Shown here piece by piece: positions 1 through 11,669 of a DNA stretch of 64,000 bases (positions within the stretch are counted from its first letter, which is position 1; each line of letters opens with the position of its first letter). Origin of the DNA: Hofstenia miamia. Lineage: Eukaryota > Xenacoelomorpha > Acoela > Hofsteniidae. A program made the translations under genes and the position numbers. The stretch spans positions 1,496,441-1,560,440 of the forward strand of contig CABFPE010000041.1 of assembly GCA_900660155.1 (NCBI GenBank), written 5' to 3'. The notes under the pieces were generated by a model. The model made no database searches. It was not told the DNA's origin and saw nothing but the letters and a program-made list of their open reading frames with translations.

Positions 1-745
1 ATTTTCATATATATACGCCGTTTGTAACAATATTCGTCGTTTGTAACCAAAAATTTTTTTATATTAATGAAGTTGCAAATTTAACAGTTTCTTAATCATA
101 TGCATTACACTAGTGCCTATTCCATTTATTAGAGCCAATGCCTTCCATAGTTGATTGATTTATTGGCTACAGCACACTCGAAAGTCTTGAATTTCAATAA
201 CCATATAATATTGTTAAGTACATAGTAATCAAAGGTATTATACCATATCCTATAAATCTTTAAAGAAATTTAGTAGATGTAGTTTTTAATTTGGAAGCTA
301 ATGAACTAGGTTCGAAGTCGATCCAAGCATTATTCACTGATATATTAACGATTATTCCCCAAAATATAGGATCATTCCGGTATAGTGGGTTGTTAAATGA
401 AATTTCAAAAAAAACAAAGTAGTCCATAGCCTATGCATCTTTAAAGGACTTTAGTAAATGTAGTTTTTAATTTGGGAGCTAATGAACGAGGTGAGATGTT
501 GCTACAAGTTTTTTTGCTGAAATATTAAAAACGAAGAATTTCTGAAACCAGCAAAAAAATTTTTTTTCATTATAAATTTTTAGACCCATTAATCAAGTAG
601 GATATATTGTTGAGAGGGTACTTAAATACACTAACTGAAAAAATTCGAAAATTTTGCATTCTCCTCAATTTTAAACCCAAAAAAGGCGATTCGTCGTTTG
701 TAATGAAGTTTCACCATTAGTATGGTACAAACGACGAATATATAT
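1..745. mobile_element. MITE-like element with inverted ends, set in (TA)n
   Basis: A 16-bp perfect inverted repeat lies at 30-45 and 726-741 (core TATTCGTCGTTTGTA and its complement). A third copy of the motif, in direct orientation, lies at 689-703, and a relative (CGCCGTTTGTAAC) at 16-28. TA-rich microsatellite borders both sides. I see no coding potential inside. An imperfect direct repeat of about 68 bp (245-312 and 424-492) makes up part of the interior. This fits a non-autonomous DNA transposon that sits in TA repeats. The superfamily is unknown and the exact left end is uncertain. Confidence 0.6.
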
Positions 746-1398
746 ATATATATACATTATTTCTACAGCCCACTGTATATGACGTCATCTGGAACTTAGA
801 CCTAAACAAATTTTTCAACATTCAATACACCTAAGCACTAACGCAAGTATCACCTTGACGTGTGCTAGACCTAAATCACAACCCTTATACAAATCCTAGT
901 TAAAACAGAATTCTAACACAAACATTTAGAAAACAATGAATTTTTAAAATTGACGTAAACCCTTCTTAGCATTTGATTTGACATTAATTCGTCTTTTAGA
1001 AATCAGACTCCGCTGATCTGCAATAACGCCTCCCAAATTATATTGCTGGAGCAAATAATGCCAAAGAAATTATACGTGCTACAAGTTCGCCTACAACTTA
1101 TTCCTGTAAACAAGTAGAGAACATTATAGTGTGTTGCTACGTTTTTTAAATTGATTGCAAATATTGAATGAACGTTTCCTAAGTTATACTTCAATACATT
1201 ATAAACATTATAAATTAAATATGAACATTAACTCAGCTCAGCAGTACTCAGCTGATTGCGTTTAAAAAACGCAACTCATTGTAATGGGATGAAATCGACC
1301 AATATATTTTGTAATTTGTAATAGCATATTCTTACATACTAACCATTTTTAAAAATGACAACTGTGCATATAATCTACACAAAATCTATAATTTTTTT
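746..1398. other. AT-rich intergenic DNA
   Basis: I recognise no gene, RNA or element here. Short open frames on both strands have no protein character. Confidence 0.5.
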
Positions 1399-2713
1399 TA
1401 TTTGTAACAGGATGGTATCTTAATTGGTTAATTAGGACGTGAGAAGTTTTAGCCAGAGAGTTCAATCTCATTCTTTTTAAATTCAATCCCATTCTCAATC
1501 TTTAATCTTGAAAAAATCAATAAATTTATGTGATATTCTACTTTTTGGCAACTAGAAATATTTTGAAATGACGTTACTGTTTGCTGTTCCGTCAAATTTC
1601 ATCAATATTCATTAAATTCAAAGCTATATAATATTGATACTCAATTTCGTTTCAAAAATTTAAATTAACTTCTTCAAAAAAATTGGCTCAAAACGAGGAT
1701 TAGTTCATTGCAATTGTTTGAATTCTTTACGTCATTAACTGAAAAAACGACCAAATAAAATTTGAGACGAGACTCGAGATTTAATTCATATGATAATAAT
1801 AGAATCATTAGATTGGATAACGATAAATGACAACTATTGAAATTCGAAGTTAGTTATATATACAGTTTTAGTTTACAATATACAATTCCAAAATTTGGAA
1901 TTCAAATCCATATATATAAATATATTTTAATTTTTTAATTTTAGTGCTGCGCAAACGCAAATGCCATGTTAAATTTAATTTAATGTTAAACTGTCTAAAC
2001 ACGCTAAGTGTTAAACTATTAATATTAAATGTGAAGTTATCAGTTCAGTTATATTAAGCACAAAGACTTGTAAATATAAAAAGTAAAGTAATACAAGGAA
2101 ATACTAATCTAATTGATTTAATATTCAAATAATAATTTAAATGTCATGGGTAATACAAATGAGCACCACTAGTGCTCAAAAATTATCCTTTCTAAACATA
2201 GTAACAATAAATTAATAAAAACTAAAAATAATAAATAAAAATAACAAGTTAATGCACAAATAATCTGGGGATTTTTAGCATTGTAAAGTGTATTTGTTTT
2301 TATTTTTTGTAAGTGTTTAGATAAATATACATCATTCATTCATTCATATTTAATTATCCAATTGATAATGTCAATGTCAATATCATAACTAATATCAAAT
2401 AACTTGAAGTAATGTAATGTTAATATCTAGAATAGAATAGAATAGAAATATTGTATATTATACCCAAAAAAATACATTTAGATATCTCATATATTAAAAC
2501 ACTCTTAGCACCCTCTCAGGAAAAATATTTCGGAATAACCCTGCTGAATATCTATCCGAAGGGGGTTTCTGGCTCGCAAAGAGATCATAGAATATGTAGT
2601 CCTAGCGGGAATGATAGATTCCAAGAGGTGAACAGGTATGGAGCAAATCTTTTGGTAAACTTTATGATCAGCACACTTGATATTCGATATTTCTTCATAG
2701 CTATCGATAATGC
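1399..2713. repeat. First copy of 1315-bp N-split duplication
   Basis: This block reappears at 2715-4029 with a constant offset of 1316. The only difference I noticed is T at 2110 versus C at 3426. A single N at 2714 separates the copies. The block ends inside the minus-strand LINE that continues intact only after the second copy. It contains a (CATT)n tract near 2333-2347 and a (GAATA)n tract near 2428-2446. The arrangement is what two overlapping contig ends or haplotigs produce when joined without merging, so it is probably not a real tandem duplication. Confidence 0.85.
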
Positions 2714-2714
2714 N

Positions 2715-4029
2715 TATTTGTAACAGGATGGTATCTTAATTGGTTAATTAGGACGTGAGAAGTTTTAGCCAGAGAGTTCAATCTCATTCTTTTTAAATTC
2801 AATCCCATTCTCAATCTTTAATCTTGAAAAAATCAATAAATTTATGTGATATTCTACTTTTTGGCAACTAGAAATATTTTGAAATGACGTTACTGTTTGC
2901 TGTTCCGTCAAATTTCATCAATATTCATTAAATTCAAAGCTATATAATATTGATACTCAATTTCGTTTCAAAAATTTAAATTAACTTCTTCAAAAAAATT
3001 GGCTCAAAACGAGGATTAGTTCATTGCAATTGTTTGAATTCTTTACGTCATTAACTGAAAAAACGACCAAATAAAATTTGAGACGAGACTCGAGATTTAA
3101 TTCATATGATAATAATAGAATCATTAGATTGGATAACGATAAATGACAACTATTGAAATTCGAAGTTAGTTATATATACAGTTTTAGTTTACAATATACA
3201 ATTCCAAAATTTGGAATTCAAATCCATATATATAAATATATTTTAATTTTTTAATTTTAGTGCTGCGCAAACGCAAATGCCATGTTAAATTTAATTTAAT
3301 GTTAAACTGTCTAAACACGCTAAGTGTTAAACTATTAATATTAAATGTGAAGTTATCAGTTCAGTTATATTAAGCACAAAGACTTGTAAATATAAAAAGT
3401 AAAGTAATACAAGGAAATACTAATCCAATTGATTTAATATTCAAATAATAATTTAAATGTCATGGGTAATACAAATGAGCACCACTAGTGCTCAAAAATT
3501 ATCCTTTCTAAACATAGTAACAATAAATTAATAAAAACTAAAAATAATAAATAAAAATAACAAGTTAATGCACAAATAATCTGGGGATTTTTAGCATTGT
3601 AAAGTGTATTTGTTTTTATTTTTTGTAAGTGTTTAGATAAATATACATCATTCATTCATTCATATTTAATTATCCAATTGATAATGTCAATGTCAATATC
3701 ATAACTAATATCAAATAACTTGAAGTAATGTAATGTTAATATCTAGAATAGAATAGAATAGAAATATTGTATATTATACCCAAAAAAATACATTTAGATA
3801 TCTCATATATTAAAACACTCTTAGCACCCTCTCAGGAAAAATATTTCGGAATAACCCTGCTGAATATCTATCCGAAGGGGGTTTCTGGCTCGCAAAGAGA
3901 TCATAGAATATGTAGTCCTAGCGGGAATGATAGATTCCAAGAGGTGAACAGGTATGGAGCAAATCTTTTGGTAAACTTTATGATCAGCACACTTGATATT
4001 CGATATTTCTTCATAGCTATCGATAATGC
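2715..4029. repeat. Second copy of the N-split duplication
   Basis: Near-identical to 1399-2713. This copy runs without interruption into the minus-strand LINE body, so it probably represents the true locus. The (GAATA)n tract near 3745-3763 is the tail of that LINE. Confidence 0.85.
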
Positions 4030-5155
4030 CAAAACGTTTCGCTCTTTTCTGTATCTTCTCCAGACTAGATAGAACATACTGTGGCGAACCGCCCCAAACT
4101 GAAATATCGTAGCTCATTGAGGCTAAAATTAAAGACTTGTAAAGTAAATTTAAATCTGGTTTGCTAAATTTCAACCCCTTAATTTTCTTTAACAAGAAAA
4201 GCGACCTGTTCAGTTTTGATGCCAATTCAGTTACATGATTCCCAAAAGAAAGTTTCCTCGATACTCTGATCCCTAAAATATTTGCACTGTCCATCTGAGG
4301 AATATCAAGGACTTCCGGACGATTTGAGTTGGTACCATCAAAATCAGCTGCAACTTCTACAGACTTCGCGCTGTTGATCTTAAAATTCTGGTCAGAACAC
4401 CATTTCGTTACGAAATTAATAACTGTTTCCGCGTTATCAGTTTCTGCATATCTCCCTGCTATGATACAGGTTACATCATCGGCAAATTTACACAGATAGC
4501 TGTTAGGAAACGGCGATTGAAGTTCATCATACAACAGATTAAACAGTATGGGACCAAAAATTTTACCCTGAGTCACGCCACAATTAGATGATAGAAGGCC
4601 AGATTGCTTGCCAGCATGATCAACATACTGTTGTCTGTCATTCAAGAAATTCGAGACAACATTGATTACTTGACTAGGCACAGGCAGTTTTCCGAGAGCA
4701 GCTATCAGTAGATGGCGCGGTGCTCTATCAAATGCCTTCGTGAGATCCAAAGCCAAAAATTCTGCAGTAATCGTATCCCTGAAGCTTGAATTCTTTACAT
4801 TTGTGAATAATTCGGATGAGAGCGAGACTAGTCGAAGAGTTTTTCCTGAAACCGAACTGATTTGAATTAAGCGATCGGTTATACGACTCCAAAATGTATG
4901 TATCATACAACATCCGTTCGAAAATACGCGAAACTATCGGAGTGACTGACACAGGTTGTAATTCATCGATTATTGAAGGACACTTTTTCTTTGGCAGAGG
5001 AACTATTTTGGCGATTTTCATGTTATCCGGGAACTTTCCTTCTGCAAGACAGCGATTGGAAATATGCTGAATAGCTGAGGAAAGATTATGAGCGTTACTG
5101 CGGTAAATCCACCATGGAATGCCGTCATATTCTGCTGAATTGCGCTTTGTTGATT
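3745..5155 (-). mobile_element. Truncated LINE (reverse transcriptase), 3' half
   Basis: Minus-strand non-LTR retrotransposon fragment. The main open frame (4906 to 3821) reads through RT palm and thumb, with LDLTKAFDRAPRHLL, a GVTQGKIFGPILFN block, the catalytic FADD box and a thumb/C-terminal region. The finger region (NQFGFRKNSSTSLAL, preceded by PLPKKK and an ERMLYD block) is in another frame at 5021-4728, so there is a frameshift near 4800. Similarity fades near 5155, as expected for a 5'-truncated copy. The 3' end carries a short simple-repeat tail, (TATTC)n on the element strand, at 3745-3763. It belongs broadly with the Jockey/CR1 group of APE-type LINEs; the clade is not resolved. 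Confidence 0.85.
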
Positions 5156-6189
5156 TGAGAATATATTTAATAATACAAGACTATTATATTTACGTACACA
5201 ATTTTTGAAGTAAAAATTTGTTTTTACTTACATAAGAATCGGGGATCTAAAATGGCCAAGTATATGCTTATGAACTACCATATAAGGTTTTTCAAAAAAC
5301 ACCAAGTGAGGTACACAAGAGTACCTTTCAAAAAATTGATTATTAAACAGAAGTTGCGCTTGTAATGTGAAATTGTTATTACATTATCGACTAATGAATG
5401 GAATGGTAGGATTGCTATAATTGTTTCATAGGATGAGTACGTTATATTTTTTCTCATTAAAATCGTTTATAACATTTAAATTGTTTTAATATTTTCACTA
5501 ATTTTTCCTAAAAATAACTAGCAATCGATTACTGAATATGCAGTCAAGTCATCTAAAATTATAGTAAACTGAAAATTAATGACCCAAGTAATATTGCTAC
5601 ACATATGTACTGTATAATTTTTGCTTTTCCATTTTAGTTTAATAAAGCCTAGTTTTTACAAGTTTAACAAATTGGAATATCCAATTAAATATTCATAGGT
5701 TTAGTCTAAATCAGGTAAATTCATGATATTTAGATATGAAAATTATGCAAATAGATAACATGCTTATAAAATTCTTCTTTTTTAATGTACGAACTTAAAA
5801 TTTAGAAGTACTTTAAACTAATTTCTTAGTTTTCTCCAATGTCAATGTTTATTCGAGATTCAGCAATCAATACCTTCTTCTTGATATCGAGATCAATTGA
5901 ATCTAGAGAGTCTGATCTCTTCAATGTCACAATTTTATTAACTAGTTATTTGCATATCAAGATAATATACACCACAAATGATATATTTTTGAAATCACCA
6001 ATTAGTTAATAGTTAATCCTTAGATATTGATTGGTAATTCCAAAAATATCATTTGATATTGATCATTTTACTTTTTGCATCGGCAATAGCCATGTAAACT
6101 GTATTAGAGCAATCCAATTAATCATCTCCAATCCTCATTGATAAGCTGCAGTACCAAAAGCTCTGCTCTACTTGCTCTCGTGGATGAGA
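5156..6189. other. Intergenic DNA, nothing recognised
   Basis: AT-rich sequence with no convincing open frame, RNA gene or repeat end. Short stretches such as 5275-5457 look non-coding. Confidence 0.45.
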
Positions 6190-6785
6190 CCTTTTCTTGA
6201 TTCAGATTTATGATTCCGCATAATCAAGAAGCTCGCTCCAAACTACCTAGTAATGTAGTTAATTGGATTGTCGGTTACCTCATCAACCATTTCATGTATT
6301 TTCAATAAATGGGCGAAATGAGCAATGTGTACCCAGTGGGGTCCCACAGGGCTCACTCATAGGGCCATTGTTATTAATATTTTTCATGTCCGCTTTGATT
6401 GGAATTCATGGCATTATTATAATTCTGCTGATGACCTCACTTCCATCATTCGTATTCCCAGAACAGGCCTTCAATTCGCTATACGATTACTGCGCCCGTT
6501 GTTTTGTGGTGTTAGCTCAACGAATTTCAAGTGGACAGAGTATTCAAACAAGCTGAACGAATAATAGGTGAACCGCTTTTGACCTTATCGTATCGTATCG
6601 TTAAAGAATCAAAGGTACATCTACTTCTCTATTCAATAAAATAGTCCATCAGAGTCCACAGCATCATTTAACAGTGTATCCACCACATCGCCAAATGACG
6701 TCAAACAGACTTATCCAGTCTCATCACAATCCATCGTTGCGCCAAAGGCAGATCTTCTCATCCATGATCAGTACATATAACAAAC
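6190..6785 (+). mobile_element. Degenerate LINE RT fragment
   Basis: The + strand encodes SGVPQGSLIGPLL (6340-6380 region), the conserved RT block before the catalytic box. It is followed in another frame by a decayed YADD box (SADDLTSI). Downstream, between about 6560 and 6780, the remnant KQAERIIGEPL and then a histidine- and arginine-rich stretch resemble the usual C-terminal tail of LINE polyproteins. Several frame changes show the copy is old. No APE endonuclease part is visible. Confidence 0.65.
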
Positions 6786-8199
6786 ATTAATTCTCGATCT
6801 ATCAATTAAACGTTCTCTTTCTTTATTTTTTCTTTCTTTTAGTTCAATTAGTTCTGTCTACAGTAATATATATTAGAAATGTATATAATTTATATGAAAA
6901 TAACATAAATCTGATGAAATCTAAACATAGACTAATAATAAATATATATACTACTGGTACTTGAGCGATCTGTTTGTTAAACTTCTTATTGATTTTATAA
7001 TTATTTCCTCAATTGGTTCAAGTGGTCCTTAAATCCCAGCCGTAGGGCTGTTTTCTGTACTTTCCTTTTCTTGTTTTTAGAAAACAGATGTGCTTTGTAA
7101 ACATGATGAATATACTCTAATTTCAAATCTTCCCCACTGTTGATTCAATTTAACATATTTTATCGAGAGCAAAATTTAAAAATTCATAACAGTAATAAAA
7201 CGAATTGCTAGATCACTGTGTTTTGGTACAGGGTTATTTTTTAAGCTATGTACCTGTCTAGACAGCTTATCAGCCTTATGCTATATGTAGGTTATTTGTT
7301 ACTTTTCAAATTTACAATTAGAAAAATGAAAGTACAGGTTGTTACAATATTTATATGATTTTAATTAATTTCAAAATTAAATTTTTTTCAATCGAAAAAG
7401 AATCAATTTCATCTTCCGACTTTTCATCTCTGTAAAAATTTATTTATTACATTCATGTACGTTTGTAGTATTATTTTAAATTTTGACATATAATTGAATT
7501 ATAATTATAACTCCCTCTATGCAAATATGAGCTACCCTATTTATAAAAATTCCAGTTAGAATGTCAAATCACTTAGATTTATTACATTTAGGTTATATTA
7601 AACAACGATTAATGCTTAAGGATATTTGAATAATTCAACTTAGATTTTTGCACATTGATTGAAAAATTTGTTATATATTCTGTAAATCCTTTTGAATTAA
7701 TATATAGTTTAGGAACATGAAAATTTTATCATTTAAAGTACAAAATAGAGAAATTCAAGGTGTGTTTATTCATGTTATGCAAACAAATATCACATGACAA
7801 CGATGAGTAATGTTACAAATGACTAAGTTAAAGAAACATGTATAATTTTTTTAGATTTAGGTTTCCTAGAAAATTTAATAAACCTTTGTATATACATTTT
7901 GAATCCCAGAAACATCCTTTCTCGTTCAAAACTAATTAAATATACGCGTTAATACATCGATTTTAATGTAATATTTAAGCCAGCTGAAATGATTGTAAAC
8001 ATAAGTACTGTTTAAAATAATATAGTTTCATTATTATACATACAGGTTGTGAAAAGGACAAAATACCTAAATAAATCTTATTGAGAAGGTCTTGGCGTCG
8101 GGATCTGGACGGCATTAGACGTTCGGAACTCTTGTCGATTAGTCAGAAACGCATATTGGTTAACAAAATTTCAAAACGGTTGTCTATTCATATACAATT
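6786..8199. other. Intergenic DNA upstream of PSMG4
   Basis: No coding sequence recognised. The last 150 bp before 8200 (GTCTTGGCGTCGGGATCTGG region) are clearly richer in G+C than the rest and may hold the PSMG4 promoter or 5' UTR. I cannot identify promoter elements. Confidence 0.4.
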
Positions 8200-8565
8200 A
8201 TGTTGACTACTAACGCATGCCTTTTAGCTATGCACAGTAACTATTCCGTGAAATGTTATGGTGACATTAAATTTCTTATTCACTGTGTTAGACTAAAGAG
8301 CGGTGCATATTTCTACATTGGGGATCGTTCAGAACAATTCTCTAGTTTGTCAATGGCAACCCCCAATCCTGGATTTCCAGTGTCGTCTACTCTTATGGGA
8401 TCATCAGATAATTTTTATGGAGATATTTTAGCAAAGCGTCTTACACATCTTTTAAGAGTACCATGCATGGTCAGCCTCAGCACCAGTCAAGTTAACGAAG
8501 AGAGTCTTCCATTTGTTCAAACAGTAATGATGGAAGAATTTAACAATTTTCAGTTGAAAGTGTAG
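8200..8565 (+). CDS. PSMG4: Proteasome assembly chaperone 4 (PSMG4-like)
   Basis: Single-exon frame of 121 residues, close to the roughly 123 of human PSMG4. In that family the protein pairs with PSMG3 and helps build the 20S proteasome alpha ring in the cytosol. The match to human PSMG4 from memory runs over most of the length: a beta strand with HCVRLKSGAYFYIGD aligns to HFHVMRLTDSLFLWVG; FPVSSTLMG aligns to IPVSTSLLG; AKRLTHLLRVPCMVSLS aligns to AQRLARKTNKQVFVSYN; and the C-terminal EEFNNF aligns to EEMEAF. The first Met is used; a second Met at residue 11 would still leave the conserved part complete. Vertebrate genes have introns, so a single exon is a point to check, although no internal splice is needed. 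Same strand as WDR91, which starts 570 bp downstream. Confidence 0.75.
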   Translation: MLTTNACLLAMHSNYSVKCYGDIKFLIHCVRLKSGAYFYIGDRSEQFSSLSMATPNPGFPVSSTLMGSSDNFYGDILAKRLTHLLRVPCMVSLSTSQVNEESLPFVQTVMMEEFNNFQLKV

Positions 8566-8789
8566 ATTTATTTTTCACTATGAGAATTTTGTCATCGCAG
8601 CAAAAAGTACATTGTATTTCAGCAACTCGATATAAGAAGACAATGTTTGCATTGCATTTTTAAGCAGTTGAATGCAATTATGCAAAATATTGATTATCAA
8701 AATGTAATATTTTTATGTTAATATATTTTGCAAAACGCTTTTTATTAGGTTTAATTAAATTTTCAACTTATGTTATTTTCTGGTGCTAA

Positions 8790-9060
8790 ATTATTTGGCG
8801 CTGCGGATATCTGGTGTAAATAAAAAGTACGTATTTAGCCACAATGTTAAACGTAATATACAGTCAAAAATTTATATTCAAAGGCTTTATTCAAAAATTG
8901 TGGCCGCACTATTTACAATATTTATACACAAAAATATATCTATTTCAAAATCTACTTTCTGTATACAAATCGGCTCTAAATTTAAGTGGAAATTATTAAA
9001 AATGGCTCTAGATAATATTTAGTGCGATTTTCTAAGACAATATATGTACATGTCATTTTT
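8790..9060. repeat. Dispersed repeat family R1, copy 1
   Basis: About 250-270 bp here resembles 46480-46760 in the same orientation. Both have GTACGTATTTAGC or its variant, then a GTAATAT..CAG block, TTTATTCAAA, TATTTACAATAT, CTACTTTCT and an ATATATGTACAT end. Identity is moderate by eye. The interior has no credible coding sequence; it could be a SINE- or MITE-type element. It ends about 70 bp before the WDR91 start codon, so it may supply promoter or 5' UTR sequence. Confidence 0.6.
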
Positions 9061-9134
9061 TACATTACATGTATAAATACTTTGAACTTTTGATGTATTG
9101 TACTAATTCGAAGTTTCAGTTTCAGGCAATTTCA

Positions 9135-10357
9135 ATGAACAAATTGGATGATATGGTTCGTGAATATTTACTGTATCGAGGGTTCACTTCTACACTCAGA
9201 ATTTTCGAAAACGAGTTGCGAAATGATAAACTATCTGGGGTGGACAGGCTTATTGATGCAATTCTCAACTACGTCTCATCTAGTGATCTGAACAACCTTC
9301 GAGAAATATGGAAGCAGTTGAAACTTAGGTTCTTTTCTTATCTTGAAACGTCTCAGACGGTTGCAGTTAAAAAGTTGGAGCTGAGTTTATATCGCTACTA
9401 TCTTGTGACCTGTCTACAGAGTAATCGAAGTGAAAAGGTATCCAAATTATATTATATTTTTTCGCCAAAATTTGGATGTAGAATCAACAATGGTGCAAAT
9501 TTTGTTGATGAAGATTGAATTAAATGTGTGATTTTGTTTATATGTATGTCTAATTTGATCCATGTTTTCATGATATGATCTTATGATATTTCTATATAAC
9601 AAATCTTACTGACCATTGAGAGTGTTTTACTAGTTTAACGCGTTTTGTAGGTACATGAATTCTTCGAAAAAATGTCACACGAACTCATCCATCAGCAAGA
9701 ATGGAAGGATTGGTTTTCAATACCATATATTAAGAATCCCGAAACCACCACTCCGTTTGCATTGTTTTTCTCAAGGCCGTGGCAAGATACTTTTCTTGTA
9801 TCTCTTCATAATTTTCTCAATGTTGTCATATATATGTCACCTCAACCTTCATTGCTCTCCTTCGAAGCAGAAGCTGAACGCATTGAGCAAGTAAGTTTCA
9901 TTTAACTAATTATACATCTCAAGAGACTATTAAAAAATACAGCATTTTTTTAAAAGTTGCTCATGGCAGTTTTCGTACTTTAAGTGACGTTTGAAAGATG
10001 ATTCACTCTAAAACGTAATAAAAAATCACTTAGTATTAAAGAGAGAGAAATTTAAGAAAAAACTGCAATTTCAAGATAGCACATAGAAGTTCTGTAACAT
10101 CAACTCACACTTTTTTATAAAAAATTGCATTGGGCTATATATATATATATATATATATATATATNNNNNNNNNNNNNNNNNNNNNNNNNNNNNNNNNNNN
10201 NNNNNNNNNNNNNNNNNNNNNNNNNNNNNNNNNNNNNNNNNNNNNNNNNNNNNNNNNNNNNNNNNNNNNNNNNNNNNNNNNNNNNNNNNNNNNNNNNNNN
10301 NNNNNNNNNNNNNNNNNNNNNNNNNNNNNNNNNNNNNNNNNNNNNNNNNNNNNNNNN

Positions 10358-10402
<45 letters not shown>

Positions 10403-11623
10403 TATAGTTCCCGCTAATTACTATGTAAAATGGGTTTTTGGCGTACAAACCGGGACTTGGGGCAAAAAATCCATAGTATATAGCGGGACTTGGCTTTTAT
10501 TTCCATGACGGTTCCATAGAATTGAGAAATTTAATTTGGGAGGAATAGACTACATAACTACATGAAAAAATTTATGACTTTTGATTTTTTTCCAATTACC
10601 AAAAAATTTTTCAACTTTAATTATAGTCCCGTTTGTACCAAATGATATTTATAATTCCCGCTTTGTACTTTTTTACTTATGTTGCAAAAAAATATGGTTA
10701 AATTGAATAATATGGTTCTTATTGAATATACATAAGATGAATGTAAATCTACATTATAACAACAATTTTTTCACATAGAAGTTTGTTATTTTTAGTGCAG
10801 TAGCATGCCCTATTCAGTTAATGATAATTTATAAAACAGGTAATTTTTTGTGTTGAAATTGAATAGTGACATATTGTTCCCTTTTCTGTTAGAGCTGGGA
10901 GCAGTTAATTGACAAATCCAATATTATTATAGATTAATTCATTTTCAATTATTATAACATCTTAGTAATATAATCAGCGCACCACAGGGCTATGATGTCA
11001 CTGCGTAATGCATGCAAGTTTTCATGCACACATTACTTGTCACCTCGAGAGCTTCACACTATTTTTTCGAGCAGATAACCTCATGACTATCCTGAGATAT
11101 GACCCTAAGACATCCCTGCACAATGAACGTATAAGTTAGCTCTGTAGAGATGGTCTAGTTGCCGGTGCTGCTGCCGGCAATGAACTTAGCATAAAAATAA
11201 AGAAATTAATTGATATTTTCGAATGTGTTTTCTGTTGAACACTAATTATATGTGTCCACAATACAATCATTACCATGTCTTGTTAGTTATGGCCTGTAAT
11301 TAAGCGCTTTGACTGGCAATAGCTTATTAGCAAGTGAGGTGACAATCACCTTCCACGTGGCCTCAATTAACTAATTTGTTAATTGGCCCGAATAGTGATT
11401 AATTTCTCGCGATTAATCAGTCCTGATACTTTATTTTATTATTTAATCATGAATAAATTTGTATGTTCCCTATACTAGTCCAGAACATAACTTTGTACAC
11501 AGAGGTATTTATTAGTTTTTAGTGTACTTCGCGGTGTTTTATAAGTTTTTGTACAAAACGGGACTATAAAACGCATTTTCTGTACAAGGCGGGAACTATA
11601 AATGATTTTTTGTACAAAGCGGG

Positions 11624-11669
<46 letters not shown>

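Noticed and set aside
1003-1194. Minus-strand 63-residue frame
   Set aside because: Short, no homology, composition like surrounding AT-rich DNA.
3767-4072. Plus-strand frame of about 100 codons, with a shortened twin at 2451-2723
   Set aside because: Antisense shadow of the minus-strand LINE; the twin comes from the N-split duplication.
10071-10508. Open frames on both strands across the first N gap with YIYIYI repeats
   Set aside because: They are translations of (TA)n microsatellite and Ns, not proteins.
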